From assembly GCA_905182745.1 (NCBI GenBank), contig CAJJCR010000006.1, positions 23,399-87,398 on the forward strand: a DNA stretch of 64,000 nucleotides, in the 5' to 3' direction. The notes under the pieces are model-generated. The model was given only the letters and a program-made list of their open reading frames with translations. It ran no database searches and was not told the DNA's origin. How positions within the stretch are numbered: position 1 is the first letter of the stretch; the number at the start of each line of letters is the position of its first letter. Origin of the DNA: Bacteroidetes bacterium MED-G20. GTDB taxonomy: Bacteria > Bacteroidota > Bacteroidia > Flavobacteriales_D > Parvicellaceae. Of this stretch, positions 1-10,039 are shown one piece after another. The translations under genes were made by a program, and so were the position numbers.

Positions 1-928
1 GGCAATGAATTACGTCTTTAGATCTAAATTTAAATGTATAAGGCTGGTCTTTAACTAAATGTATTTCTTGAACAACAATATCATCATTACTAGACTCATA
101 GGCTGTAAAATTATTATCTTTTCTATCAATGGATGCTTCAATTCTGTATTTCCTTCTTTTAAGTCTGTCAAATTCTTCTTGAAGCTTGTCCACTTTTTTT
201 TCAGGTAATAAATATTCTCCATCAGCATTAATATTACTTGAAAGAGTAGAATCAATATCATTTACTCTTTGGTCAATTTCCACATAAGTATCTTGAATAG
301 TTTTAGGTGTAATAACTCCAAGAGGGTTGGTAGAAGAAACCATTTTAAAGTCAGCTTTTCCCAAGGTGTTATCTACTCCTGAGTACCTTACAATCCATCC
401 AAATTGGTAAGCATAGACCTCCACAACTTCTCCTTTTTCTTGGTTATACATGATTTTATTCCAGGTCATCAAGCCATAAATAACAATGAATGCAAGAGCT
501 ATTGCTGGAACAATAGTCCATACTGCCTCCAATTTATTATTGTGTGGATAATAAAGAGCTTTCCTTTCATCTCTGTAATAATATTTCCAAGAAAAACCAA
601 AAAGTAAAGAATTGGTTATGAAAAATACTGGTAATATTATATACCAGTTAATCATTAAAAGTTCATCTATGTCTTTTCCATGAGCACTGGCAGCTTGATA
701 AAGGCCGGAATTAGAACCATATTTAGAAATTAACCAGATTATGAATCCAAAAAATGCTGCCATAAATACCAACATAAGGTTGGCCATCAATAAATTTTCA
801 CTTCTTGATAATTTTTCTTGTGATTTCTCTCCTCTAACTTTTGCTGCAAGGTCATAAATCTTCATTAATTGCACTAATGCAATAAAGAAAAGGGCTACAG
901 TAATAATTATAATAAACTTAATTTCCAT
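1..928 (-). CDS. coxB: Cytochrome c oxidase subunit II, partial (3' end off window)
   Basis: Subunit II of a haem-copper oxidase takes electrons from cytochrome c or from Alternative Complex III and passes them to subunit I through CuA. About 309 residues are visible, read through to the left edge. Four hydrophobic segments lie near residues 4-20, 48-68, 95-115 and 130-150, followed by the start of a cupredoxin domain (VEVYAYQFGW). The last visible motif, SKDVIH, carries the first CuA histidine; the CxxxC ligands would lie outside the window. A charged, coiled-coil-like insert of about 80 residues (LPEKKVDKLQEEFDRL) interrupts the cupredoxin part. It follows actF at a short gap, so it is probably cotranscribed with the act operon. 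Confidence 0.9.
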   Translation of the reverse strand, partial: MEIKFIIIITVALFFIALVQLMKIYDLAAKVRGEKSQEKLSRSENLLMANLMLVFMAAFFGFIIWLISKYGSNSGLYQAASAHGKDIDELLMINWYIILPVFFITNSLLFGFSWKYYYRDERKALYYPHNNKLEAVWTIVPAIALAFIVIYGLMTWNKIMYNQEKGEVVEVYAYQFGWIVRYSGVDNTLGKADFKMVSSTNPLGVITPKTIQDTYVEIDQRVNDIDSTLSSNINADGEYLLPEKKVDKLQEEFDRLKRRKYRIEASIDRKDNNFTAYESSNDDIVVQEIHLVKDQPYTFKFRSKDVIHC

Positions 929-938
929 AATTCACTAA

Positions 939-2484
939 TTAATATTCATGGTGTTTACTTTCTTCGAGAAAAGGATGGTTCTTCAATAATAAAGGAGATT
1001 TTGACAACGAATTAAGTACTGAATAGACAAATAGCCCAAGGAACATCATAAACATCCCAAGTTCTAAAAGACCTAATTCCCATTGGTCAAAAAGTGTTCC
1101 TGGCATAATCATGTTAAAAACGTCAAACCAGTGACCTATAAATATTAGCATACCAATTACAATTAAAAAACCAGCAGATCTTTTGGTGTCTCTTGACATA
1201 AAAAACACCATGGGAAAGAAAAAATTAACAATGAAAGTTCCAAAAAATAAGATGTTGTAGTTATTTATTCTTTCTGTAAAATAAATAACTTCTTCCGGAA
1301 TATTAGAATACCAAATAAGCATGAATTGAGAAAACCATAAATAACTCCATAGGAAACTTAGGGCAAACATAAATTTACCGACATCGTGAATATGGCTTTC
1401 ATTAACAAATGGCAGATAGCCTCCTTTTCTTAAGTAAAGGGTAATCATCATCACCATAATCATTCCACTTAACCAAATCCCTGAAAAAACATACCATCCA
1501 AATAAAGTACTAAACCAATGCGCATCAATAGACATAATAAAATCCCAGGACATAGTGGAGGAAAAAACAGCAAAGAAAACCAGGAACAAAGCAGCTCTTC
1601 TATACATTGTAAAATGAATTTTGGTTCCTCCTGCCTCGTCTTCCTCTTTAGATTTCTTTTTAAACCATCTTAAAAACAGAAGAAAGGTTGTGAAAGTATG
1701 CTGCTACCCTAATCCAGAAAAATGGAATATTTAAATATGCTTTTTTTCCATAAATAATTGGGTCGAAATGGCTTGAATTAGGGATCTAAAAGATGTGAGA
1801 GTCCATCCATGCATAAATATGGTGGCCACCAAATCTTCCAGCTATAAATACAATTAGTAGTGCAACCATACCGATTGGCATTGCAGACATAATACCTTCG
1901 AAAACTCTAATTAGAACAACACCCCACCCAGATTCAGTTGCATAATGTAATGCTAAATAGAATAAAGCCCCCAAAGCAATTCCAAAAAAGAAAAAACCAT
2001 TTACTAATAAGTTAGACCAAAAACGTCTAAAGCCTTGGTCAAAAAAACTCACATCTCCACTATTTGCCATATCTACAAGCATATCTGCTCCAGATTCATG
2101 ACTGCCAGTAATTGCATGGTCATCCCCATGAGCTGCATGACCTATATGGACCAACCACTTAAAAGTTGGACCGTGATGATTGTCATCTTCCGAGTGAGAA
2201 TGCGCTTCTTCATGATTGCTATCAGAACCATTATCCCCCGAATGCATAGAATCATGAAAATCTAGTTGATAGCCATGCATTTTAGAAATGATAGATTCTT
2301 TGAGTTGGTTTTGAGTTTCTAGATCAGCGCGTCCATTATAGAATAATTCAACAGAATGGTCATCTACTTTTTTAGCATAAACAAAATCTTTTTGTTGAAA
2401 GAATCCAATAATCAAAAAAACCAAACCAAGAACCGCTGTTCCCAGTGTAACTTTTTTTGCTTTTTCAGAAATTTTATAATCCAT
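939..2484 (-). CDS. actF: Alternative Complex III subunit ActF (frameshifted by 3 indels)
   Basis: Integral-membrane quinol-binding subunit of Alternative Complex III. The N-terminal 232 residues (start MDYKISEKAK, His/Asp-rich loop near 75-130, several TM helices) end at an in-frame TAG. The C-terminal 222 residues (from MYRRAALF) are in another frame. Between them the expected ActF linker can be read across frames (SSHFDPIIYGKKAYLN, then FLRWFKKKS). One fewer T and one extra C near 1781-1791, plus one extra T near 1693-1695, restore one frame of about 514 residues. All three sites are homopolymers, so sequencing error is more likely than a pseudogene. It is the sixth gene of the act operon. 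Confidence 0.85.
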
Positions 2485-2507
2485 TTTATTTAATTTATCA
2501 GCTAAAT

Positions 2508-3185
2508 TTATTCGTTAACTAAGTTTTCAGAAACCAATTCTTCTAAATTCAAATCTCCGTCAAATTGCATAGTTCTAACATACATTGCCACTTTCCATCT
2601 TTCATCTTTGTTGAGTTGTGAAGCATGTGGTCCCATAGCATTCTTTCCATAAGTAATAGTGTGGAAAATTGATCCTGGTTTTCTGTCTTTAAGTGTATTG
2701 TAAGCAGGAGGAACAGCTGGATATCCACCAACCGTAATAACTAATCCATCACCATTACCTTTGTCTCCATGACAATGCGCACAAAATAATCCATAAAGCC
2801 TTTTACCTTCTGCAGTATTGGATTCTTTAACACTTTCTTGACTGTAGTAATGATTTGGTAAGGAGACCTCTTCTCCGGCTCTTATTCTCTCTTCTTCCGA
2901 CGAGCCATAATAAAACGGCATATTAGTAGTTGAGGTTTTTTTGCTCTTACTGTAAGGAATGGTTCCCTTTACTGGAATTCTTGCAGAAATAGTGTTTTTT
3001 AATGTGTCATTAACTTTGTCACCTACTAATCCGTAGTCTATGTATGCTTCAATTGCTTGGGACCTAAACATGTCGTCTACGTATTCATATCCTGGTGAGT
3101 CAGGATGTTTTACGCAGGAACTGACAACTGCCAAAACAAAGACAAAAAGAGAAAGTTGGGATAATGAAAGGATATACTTTTTCAT
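2508..3185 (-). CDS. actE: Alternative Complex III subunit ActE, monohaem cytochrome c lipoprotein
   Basis: Periplasm-facing, lipid-anchored c-type cytochrome of Alternative Complex III. The signal peptide ends in a lipobox with Cys24 (VVSSC). The single haem-binding motif CAHCH is at residues 135-139, with a likely axial Met183 (KNAMGPH). Its 225 residues fit the family. The start overlaps the end of actD by 4 nt, showing tight translational coupling. It should receive electrons from the quinol-oxidising core and pass them to the ActA haems or to the oxidase. Confidence 0.93.
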   Translation of the reverse strand: MKKYILSLSQLSLFVFVLAVVSSCVKHPDSPGYEYVDDMFRSQAIEAYIDYGLVGDKVNDTLKNTISARIPVKGTIPYSKSKKTSTTNMPFYYGSSEEERIRAGEEVSLPNHYYSQESVKESNTAEGKRLYGLFCAHCHGDKGNGDGLVITVGGYPAVPPAYNTLKDRKPGSIFHTITYGKNAMGPHASQLNKDERWKVAMYVRTMQFDGDLNLEELVSENLVNE

Positions 3186-3724
3186 AAAATACTTTTTTCT
3201 TCAATTTCTAAAAACCCAGTGTCTTTAATCAACTTTGACAAAACACTTTCTTTAATATGGGTATTTTCTGAGGTCTTAATTTCCATAACAAATTTGTCGT
3301 CAGTTGTTCTAGGATCTGGATTTCTTGGTGGCATTCCAGGTAAAGTTTTGTTTCTTATTAAATAAGTAATTGCCATTCCGTGTGCTGCGCACAAGACAGT
3401 AAATTCAAAAAATATTGGAACGAAGGATAGCATATTTTCTTTTAAACTGAAGTTTGGTTTTCCACCAATGTTCATTGGCCAATCTACAATCATCATATAT
3501 CTTATACCGATAATTCCAAGCATAACTCCTGTTATCCCATACATAAAAGCAGTAATCGCTAATCTTGTAGGTTCAATCCCAATGATAGAGTCAATTCCAT
3601 GAAGAGGCATAGGCGAATACACATCAGATACTTTGACATCATTAGCAACAAGATGTTTTGCACCATCCATTAGCTTATCATCATCATCATACATTGCGAA
3701 TATTACTTTATCTGCCATAATCAA
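3182..3724 (-). CDS. actD: Alternative Complex III subunit ActD (DUF3341)
   Basis: DUF3341 family membrane subunit of Alternative Complex III. The 180 residues hold a soluble N-terminal part (MADKVIFAMYDDDD, near residue 3) and two TM helices near 70-92 and 105-130, the second containing the family-typical FEFTVLCAAHGM segment. The C-terminus is hydrophilic. It carries no cofactor and is thought to have a structural role. It lies between actC (3-nt gap) and actE (4-nt overlap). A second methionine two residues downstream (MADK) is an equally plausible start. Confidence 0.92.
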   Translation of the reverse strand: MIMADKVIFAMYDDDDKLMDGAKHLVANDVKVSDVYSPMPLHGIDSIIGIEPTRLAITAFMYGITGVMLGIIGIRYMMIVDWPMNIGGKPNFSLKENMLSFVPIFFEFTVLCAAHGMAITYLIRNKTLPGMPPRNPDPRTTDDKFVMEIKTSENTHIKESVLSKLIKDTGFLEIEEKSIL

Positions 3725-3727
3725 TTT

Positions 3728-5137
3728 TTAATGCGCTGAATGTTTATCCCAATACCCTTTTCCTTTTCCGTATCCTTCTTTGTAATTCTTTCCTGAAGAC
3801 TTCAAAATAGTTTTAAGCTCTGCTATAGGTAACACAGGGAAATATCTTGAGAACAATAAATAAAAAACAAAGAATATCCCTATAGTTCCCATGTAAACAC
3901 CAATATCAACCCAAGTTGGATGGAAATATGTCCACGATGAAGGCACATAATCTCTATGTAAAGAAGTAACAATAATTACAAATCTTTCAAACCACATTCC
4001 AATATTTATAATAATTGACATAAAGAAAGAAAACATTAAACTAGTTCTAAGTTTTTTAAACCAAAATAACTGTGGAGAAATTACATTACAGGTCATCATC
4101 GCCCAATAAGACCACCAATAAGGACCCGTAGCTCTGTTAAGAAATGCATAGGATTCATACTCGACTCCAGAATACCAAGAGACAAATAGCTCAGTAATGT
4201 AAGCAACACCAACAATTGATCCTGTAACTATAATTACAATGTTCATATATTCTACATGCTTTACATGTAGATACGCTTCCAGTTTATATGCTTTTCTTAG
4301 AATTAACATTAAAGTTTGAACCATTGCAAATCCAGAAAAAACTGCTCCGGAAACAAAGTAAGGTGGAAAAATTGTAGTATGCCATCCAGGAATAACAGAT
4401 GTGGCAAAGTCAAATGAAACTATTGAGTGAACTGAAAATACTAAAGGAGTCGCGAGACCTGCTAAAACCAAAGACACTTGCTCAAATCTATTCCAAGCTT
4501 TTGCATCACCAGTCCAACCGAAGCTTAAAACTCTATATACCTTTTTATAAATGGGCTTAGTTACCCTATCTCTTATTGTAGCAAAGTCCGGAATTAACCC
4601 AATATACCAAAAAACAAGAGATACAGAAAGATAAGTGCTTATGGCAAATACATCCCAAAGTAGTGGAGAATTAAAATTAACCCATAAAGACCCAAATTGA
4701 TTTGGAAGTGGAAAGACCCAATAGCCTAACCATAATCTTCCCATATGAATTAATGGAAATAAACCAGCCATAAAAACAGCAAATATAGTCATTGCCTCGG
4801 CAGCTCTATTAATTGCAAATCTCCATTTCTGTCTAAATAAAAGTAATACCGCAGAAATTAAAGTTCCTGCATGACCAATACCTACCCACCATACAAAATT
4901 AGTAATATCCCAAGCCCAGCCTACTGTCTTGTTCAGACCCCATGAACCAACACCAGTTCCTAAAAGATAAACTATACATCCTATTCCCCAAAGAGCAATA
5001 ACAATCGAAATCATTAATAAAATATACCAAGTCTTAGGGGGCTTTGCCTCGATAGGACGAATAATATCATCCGTAATATCCTTGTAGGATTTATCTCCTA
5101 ATATTAGAGGTAACCTTATGTCTGATTCTTTATACAT
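3728..5137 (-). CDS. actC: Alternative Complex III subunit ActC (NrfD/PsrC-like)
   Basis: Polytopic quinol-binding subunit of the NrfD/PsrC family, the membrane partner of ActB. Its 469 residues include about ten hydrophobic helices; the first follows the soluble N-terminus near residue 40 (TWYILLMISIVIALWG). The segments WWVGIGHAGTLISA and PLIHMGRLW are typical of ActC. In known Alternative Complex III structures this subunit forms the quinol site and a candidate proton path. It lies 14 nt after actB and 3 nt before actD. No indel is seen. Confidence 0.94.
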   Translation of the reverse strand: MYKESDIRLPLILGDKSYKDITDDIIRPIEAKPPKTWYILLMISIVIALWGIGCIVYLLGTGVGSWGLNKTVGWAWDITNFVWWVGIGHAGTLISAVLLLFRQKWRFAINRAAEAMTIFAVFMAGLFPLIHMGRLWLGYWVFPLPNQFGSLWVNFNSPLLWDVFAISTYLSVSLVFWYIGLIPDFATIRDRVTKPIYKKVYRVLSFGWTGDAKAWNRFEQVSLVLAGLATPLVFSVHSIVSFDFATSVIPGWHTTIFPPYFVSGAVFSGFAMVQTLMLILRKAYKLEAYLHVKHVEYMNIVIIVTGSIVGVAYITELFVSWYSGVEYESYAFLNRATGPYWWSYWAMMTCNVISPQLFWFKKLRTSLMFSFFMSIIINIGMWFERFVIIVTSLHRDYVPSSWTYFHPTWVDIGVYMGTIGIFFVFYLLFSRYFPVLPIAELKTILKSSGKNYKEGYGKGKGYWDKHSAH

Positions 5138-5151
5138 TTCAGTTTTTTATA

Positions 5152-8100
5152 TTAATGGCTTTCAGAATTTAATTCATCAGATAAGACATTCTCAGCTAAT
5201 TCTTCATCAATATTACGTACTTTAAGCTGGTACCATATATTCGGCTTAACACCAACCTCTTCTAAAGCTTGATATGCTCTGTCAGAACCAGACACCTCTC
5301 TAATCTTAGATTCTGTATCATTCCAATCACCAAAAGTGATACAATCGTTTGGACAAGCATCTCCACAAGCTGACATTACATCTCCATCAACAATTTTTCT
5401 ACCCTCTTTTTTAGCTTCTAATTTAGCAGCTTGAATTCCTTGTACACAGAAACTACATTTTTCCATAACCCCTCTAGATCTTACTACAACATCAGGATTT
5501 AGTACTAACCTTGCCATCTGGTCTTGGTTGGGGTTGAAGTTTTTAAACTTTTTGTAATCTCTATAATTAAACCAATTAAATCTTCTTACCTTATAAGGAC
5601 AGTTATTAGCACAATATCTTGTGCCAATACATCTATTGTAGGTCATCATATTTAAACCTTCGTTACTATGGGTTGTTGCAGCAACTGGACAAACTGTTTC
5701 ACATGGTGCATGATTACAATGCTGACACAACATTGGCATAAAAATAACTGATGGGTTTTCTTCCGGAACTTCTAAATTACCGTAATCAAAATCACCTTCC
5801 ACTTTGTTGGAATCTGCCCATTCTTTTCTGTTGTCATCCTCAATAGATGAAAAATATCTATCCATTCTCAGCCAATGCATATCTCTAGATCTTCTAACCT
5901 CATCCTTGCCAACAACTGGAACATTGTTTTCTGAGTGACATGCAGTTATACAAACACCACATCCATTACATGAAGATAAGTCAATAGACATTCCCCATCT
6001 GTGGCCAACTTGTTCTACAGGATGTTCGTCCCATAATGAGTATTCCGTTGCATTTACTTCAGAATGACCGCCTTCAGCATGGCTATGTAGTTTTATTTTT
6101 GGATTATAGGCTTCTTGATTAGACTTATGGTTGTCCTTCCAAAAATCGTAAGTGGTTTCTTTAACAATTGAAGTTCGTCCCATTATTGTGTGATGGGTTT
6201 GTGTTCCAGCAAGAGAATACCTTTCATTGGTCGCAAGAACCTCTCCGTATCCACTGTAAATTATTGAACCGTTTTTAAAATTACAAAATTTAAAAGCATT
6301 GGCTCCAATTGGAACTAACCCTCCTTCAGGATTTGTCAAGTGGTTTCCATATTCGTCTGCCTGAAAAGCTGCATTTCCTATATCTTCGTTATTTTCACCT
6401 CGGCCATATCCCATAGAAATACCAACAGTTCCACTGGTTTGACCAGGAAGAGGATATACAGGTAATTTAATTTCTTTAGTATTAACTTTTAAAGTGGCAA
6501 CAAATGCTTTTTCTTCTTGACCTAAATGAATACCATCCCAAGCTGACTTAGAGTCTGAAGTATCTATTCCAAATAATTTATAACAATCAGATGGGGCCAT
6601 TGTTATATAATTGTCCCAAACTATTTTAGATATTGCATCAGGAAGTTCTTGTAACCAAGGATTTGCAGCATGATGACCAACACCAAGTTCCTTCTGATAA
6701 ACTATGTATTCCCAATCTAAAACATTTTCTTGAGAATTAATTTGGACAGGATAGTCATTAAAAACTAAAATAGAGGGAACAGATTCGGTTTCATTAATTG
6801 TAAATCCATTGTGAACAGTCCAGTTCCAAAAATCAGCAAAATTTGGATAGGAAGACTGGTCTCCAATGGAATTATCTAACCAATATTTTCTCATATAATC
6901 ATAGAAAGCTTGACTTTCTGAGTTAGATCTTTCAGCAAGACCAGACCAAACTAGTAAACTTTCTTGACCTTGTCTTGTATTGTAAAGAGGTCTAATCAAA
7001 GGTTGTTGCAAGGAATAATTATTAGATCCAGGATTCAAATCGCACCAAGACTCTAAATAATTATGATCAGGACAAACAAATTGACATACTGAAGCAGTTT
7101 CGTCCATAAATTCTGAAAATGAAACAGAAAAATCTAGCTTAGTTATAGCTTCTGAAATATCAGAACCATTTGCCATAGAATAAACTGGATTAATACCGTA
7201 AAAAACAACTCCATCAATTTCACCACTTAATAAGTCTTTTTGAAAACTATCAACTGCTTCATCGTTTCCATTAAATAAATTTATCTCATTGTCAACGTCT
7301 ATAGTTGTACCGTAATTATCTAATTTGTAGTTTATTTTATTAACTAGCATTTGAACATTTGGATCATTGGATCCTGCCACAACAAGCGAATTTCCTTTGT
7401 TTACAAGAAGAGATTTAACAGCAGATTGGATTTTCTCCCTGGTGGTTTCGTTAAGACTGGAATTAGAATTTTCGTTATTCAAAGAACTCAAGATATCAGA
7501 AGCAACTAGAATCTCTTCAGAAGGTTTTATTTTCACACGAACATCTGAGTTAGCACCTGTAAGAGAAAGGACTGACTCAAACTGAAAATGCTTAGACATC
7601 CACCCATTCTCTGGCTTTCTTGCCTTACTAAAGTCAGTAGAAAATTTTGACGGAAGTAACCAGTTGCATATAAAATCAGCATTTATTGATACGATAGTCT
7701 TGGCTTTTGTAAAATCATAGGATGGAATAAACCCTTTTCCAAAAATATTTTCATTTGCTTTTCTAATACCATAATAAGATTGAGTATCGTATTCAATATG
7801 CTTAATATCGCATCCTGAAACAGAACCATTAGATGGTGAAAATTTATTAATGAAATCTTGAATAACCGATTTTGTAGAAGGAGATATAATAGTGTTAGAA
7901 ACTATTCTAACTTTTCCATTCTTGTCACTTAAATTATTTAATTTTTTTAAAATTTCTTTATCGACATTAGACCAAGACTCTGAGCTTTTATTGATAGATG
8001 GTCCATTTAATCTTGAACTGTTGTATAAATTCAAAATAGAGGTTGATACTCTAGGGATTAATCCACCTTGAGTAAAACTATCTTTTTTACCTTTTAGCCA

Positions 8101-8451
8101 TATAGGTCTTGCCTCTCTAGACTTTACTAATACGTTAGCAAAATCATTTCCGTCGTAGTAGGCAGAAGAATACCAATTTGAAACTCCCGGAGTAATTTCT
8201 TCTGGTTTATTGACATAAGGGATAGATTTTATCACTGGCGACTCACAAGATGCGAGAGTTGCTGCAGCCACACTAAAGCCCATAAACTTTAGAAAATCTC
8301 TTCTTCCAGTCTTTAAATCGTCAATACCATCTGACCCTAAAAACTCATCTACAGGAACGTCTTCTTGAAATTCTTTTTGACTAGAAACAGAAAACTCTGG
8401 AGTTTTATGTTTCTCGGAATAACCTTTCCAATATGTTTTTGTTTTGCTCAT
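5152..8451 (-). CDS. actB: Alternative Complex III subunit ActB (MopB-like plus 4Fe-4S ferredoxin fusion)
   Basis: Large iron-sulfur subunit of Alternative Complex III, 1099 residues. A twin-arginine signal is visible at residues 50-58 (RRDFLKFMG), so the complex is probably exported by Tat; a tatA gene lies at 52511 in this window. Residues about 60-800 form a molybdopterin-oxidoreductase-like domain, which in ActB proteins is reported to lack the cofactor. The C-terminal third holds four cysteine clusters for Fe-S centres: CNGCGVC, CQHCNHAPC, CIGTRYCANNC, and CSFC with CGDACPNDC. The second half follows the known NrfC/PsrB-like layout. It lies between actA and actC. Confidence 0.95.
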   Translation of the reverse strand: MSKTKTYWKGYSEKHKTPEFSVSSQKEFQEDVPVDEFLGSDGIDDLKTGRRDFLKFMGFSVAAATLASCESPVIKSIPYVNKPEEITPGVSNWYSSAYYDGNDFANVLVKSREARPIWLKGKKDSFTQGGLIPRVSTSILNLYNSSRLNGPSINKSSESWSNVDKEILKKLNNLSDKNGKVRIVSNTIISPSTKSVIQDFINKFSPSNGSVSGCDIKHIEYDTQSYYGIRKANENIFGKGFIPSYDFTKAKTIVSINADFICNWLLPSKFSTDFSKARKPENGWMSKHFQFESVLSLTGANSDVRVKIKPSEEILVASDILSSLNNENSNSSLNETTREKIQSAVKSLLVNKGNSLVVAGSNDPNVQMLVNKINYKLDNYGTTIDVDNEINLFNGNDEAVDSFQKDLLSGEIDGVVFYGINPVYSMANGSDISEAITKLDFSVSFSEFMDETASVCQFVCPDHNYLESWCDLNPGSNNYSLQQPLIRPLYNTRQGQESLLVWSGLAERSNSESQAFYDYMRKYWLDNSIGDQSSYPNFADFWNWTVHNGFTINETESVPSILVFNDYPVQINSQENVLDWEYIVYQKELGVGHHAANPWLQELPDAISKIVWDNYITMAPSDCYKLFGIDTSDSKSAWDGIHLGQEEKAFVATLKVNTKEIKLPVYPLPGQTSGTVGISMGYGRGENNEDIGNAAFQADEYGNHLTNPEGGLVPIGANAFKFCNFKNGSIIYSGYGEVLATNERYSLAGTQTHHTIMGRTSIVKETTYDFWKDNHKSNQEAYNPKIKLHSHAEGGHSEVNATEYSLWDEHPVEQVGHRWGMSIDLSSCNGCGVCITACHSENNVPVVGKDEVRRSRDMHWLRMDRYFSSIEDDNRKEWADSNKVEGDFDYGNLEVPEENPSVIFMPMLCQHCNHAPCETVCPVAATTHSNEGLNMMTYNRCIGTRYCANNCPYKVRRFNWFNYRDYKKFKNFNPNQDQMARLVLNPDVVVRSRGVMEKCSFCVQGIQAAKLEAKKEGRKIVDGDVMSACGDACPNDCITFGDWNDTESKIREVSGSDRAYQALEEVGVKPNIWYQLKVRNIDEELAENVLSDELNSESH

Positions 8452-8470
8452 AAATTATTTATAAGTAAAT

Positions 8471-9829
8471 TTAATAATGGCATTTTGCACATTCCCAACC
8501 TCCTAATTCTTTCACAGTCACCTTATCATCTTCAAAAATCTTGTTGTTAACGTCTGCTCTCAGTTTAATTCTCTTATGTATCTCTTCATAGTAGCCAGAA
8601 CTTGTTAAATCAATCTCTTTTTTGTTGTGACACTCTATACACCAACCCATAGTTAGCAGTGGTTTCGTTAACTGAATTAGACCTCGCTCCATTCCCTCGT
8701 CAGTTGCTGCATAAGCATTAACTTCATCAATGGTAGAAACTCTTCCAAGTGTGTAAGTCTGAACAGGACCATGACATTGCCTACAATCAATATTTGCAGT
8801 ATTTGAGTGAACGTGCTGAGCATGACTAAAATAAACATGATCTGGTAAGTTATGAGCCTTATTCCAAACTATTGGCTCCTCAATTCTATCTCCAAATTCG
8901 TCCATATTATATGCTTGCTTATTTTTATTGTAGCCTGCTGCCTTATGTAATTTATCAATTTCTTCAGTTCCGTATTCAGGACCTTCATGAACAATTGCAT
9001 GACAATTCATACATACATTAACAGATGGAATTCCAGCATGTTTTGACTTTTCAGCCGAATGATGACAATACTTACACTCAATACCCATTTTTCCAGCATG
9101 AAGTTTGTGCGAATAGGCTACTGGCTGTGAAGGCATGTAATCTTCATAAACTCCCAATTGGTAAGCTCTTCCAAAGAGCTCTACGCCTGAAAAGAGTGCG
9201 ACACCAACAATCAACAACATGGTTACAAACCAATTTTTTAGAAGCCACTGCTGAGCACTAGTAGCAAATGTACTGGTAGGGTCAAATTCTTTTCCTTCTT
9301 TAGCTGCAACAGCTGCAGTTAGTTCTCTTCTAACACCAAGAATAGCAAATAATACAAATACTAAAATAAAAGATATTATCCACCACCAATAATCTGAAGA
9401 ATTAGCATCACTAGATAATTTGTCATTAACTGCTAAACTTCCCCCGCCAACTGCTGCAACTGGAGGAGCATAATTATCTACATAAGTGAATATTGATTCT
9501 ACTTCTTCTCTAGATAAATGTCCCTGAGGAGTCATTGCAGTAGGAGACCAATCCCATATAGCTTTTGCCATTTTAGATTTTCCGCTATTGTATAATTTAG
9601 ATGGGTTAGATACCCATTGGTAAATTAATTCTTCTTCGCCAGCATCTGTCCATTTTTGAAGTACACCTTGCATTTTTGGGCCAGTAGCATTTTTGACTGG
9701 GTTATGACAAGATGCACAATTAGCCTTAAACAGCTTTTCTCCTTCTTGCGAAAATGAAAAGGAAGCTGTAAAAGCTAAAACTAATGTTAAAGTAATTTTA
9801 ACCGAAAACTTAATAAGTTTATTTACCAT
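8471..9829 (-). CDS. actA: Alternative Complex III subunit ActA, multihaem cytochrome c
   Basis: Membrane-anchored multihaem cytochrome that passes electrons out of Alternative Complex III. The 452 residues start with a signal peptide, then a cytochrome-c-like domain with CASCH at 38-42. Two TM helices follow (near 148-166 and 197-215), then a pentahaem domain with CKYCH, CMNCH, CRQCH, CIECH and CAKCH. The total is six CxxCH motifs, i.e. a monohaem domain fused to the usual pentahaem part, as is common in Bacteroidota. It is the first gene of the act-cox operon, with a likely promoter about 40 nt upstream. Confidence 0.94.
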   Translation of the reverse strand: MVNKLIKFSVKITLTLVLAFTASFSFSQEGEKLFKANCASCHNPVKNATGPKMQGVLQKWTDAGEEELIYQWVSNPSKLYNSGKSKMAKAIWDWSPTAMTPQGHLSREEVESIFTYVDNYAPPVAAVGGGSLAVNDKLSSDANSSDYWWWIISFILVFVLFAILGVRRELTAAVAAKEGKEFDPTSTFATSAQQWLLKNWFVTMLLIVGVALFSGVELFGRAYQLGVYEDYMPSQPVAYSHKLHAGKMGIECKYCHHSAEKSKHAGIPSVNVCMNCHAIVHEGPEYGTEEIDKLHKAAGYNKNKQAYNMDEFGDRIEEPIVWNKAHNLPDHVYFSHAQHVHSNTANIDCRQCHGPVQTYTLGRVSTIDEVNAYAATDEGMERGLIQLTKPLLTMGWCIECHNKKEIDLTSSGYYEEIHKRIKLRADVNNKIFEDDKVTVKELGGWECAKCHY

Positions 9830-9868
9830 TTAAATTGTATAAAATTTAATGCGTTTAAAAAGCTGTAA

Positions 9869-9876
9869 CAAATGTA
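9869..9876 (-). promoter_or_regulatory. Probable -7 box for the act operon
   Basis: On the minus strand this reads TACATTTG, a full match to the Bacteroidota -7 consensus TAnnTTTG, about 40 nt before the actA start codon. No convincing -33 TTTG/TTG at the usual spacing is visible, so the call rests on one box and the intergenic position between divergent genes. Confidence 0.4.
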
Positions 9877-9991
9877 ATATGTCAATATAATTTAGACCAC
9901 ATTGTTTTAAGAATTGTCATCAAATTATCTTAATTTAGAATGTTTCTAAATAATCTGTTTGAAGATGGGGTTGAAAAGCTAAACAATAGGG

Positions 9992-10024
9992 TTGGATTTT
10001 CTATAAATAGTTTTATTAGATTTG
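9992..10024 (+). promoter_or_regulatory. Probable promoter of the SPOR-domain gene
   Basis: TTG at 9992-9994 and TAGATTTG at 10017-10024 are separated by 22 nt, matching the Bacteroidota pattern TTG-N17-23-TAnnTTTG. The -7 box ends 15 nt before the ATG of the SPOR gene, giving a short leader. Confidence 0.5.
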
Positions 10025-10039
10025 TAGCAGAGACATAAA

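Noticed and set aside
1780..1795. Amber read-through or recoding in actF
   Set aside because: A second frame change nearby cannot be explained by TAG decoding, and run-length errors explain both.
9940..10038. 32-codon ATG frame just before the SPOR gene
   Set aside because: It overlaps the likely promoter, has no recognisable pattern, and is short enough for chance in AT-rich DNA.
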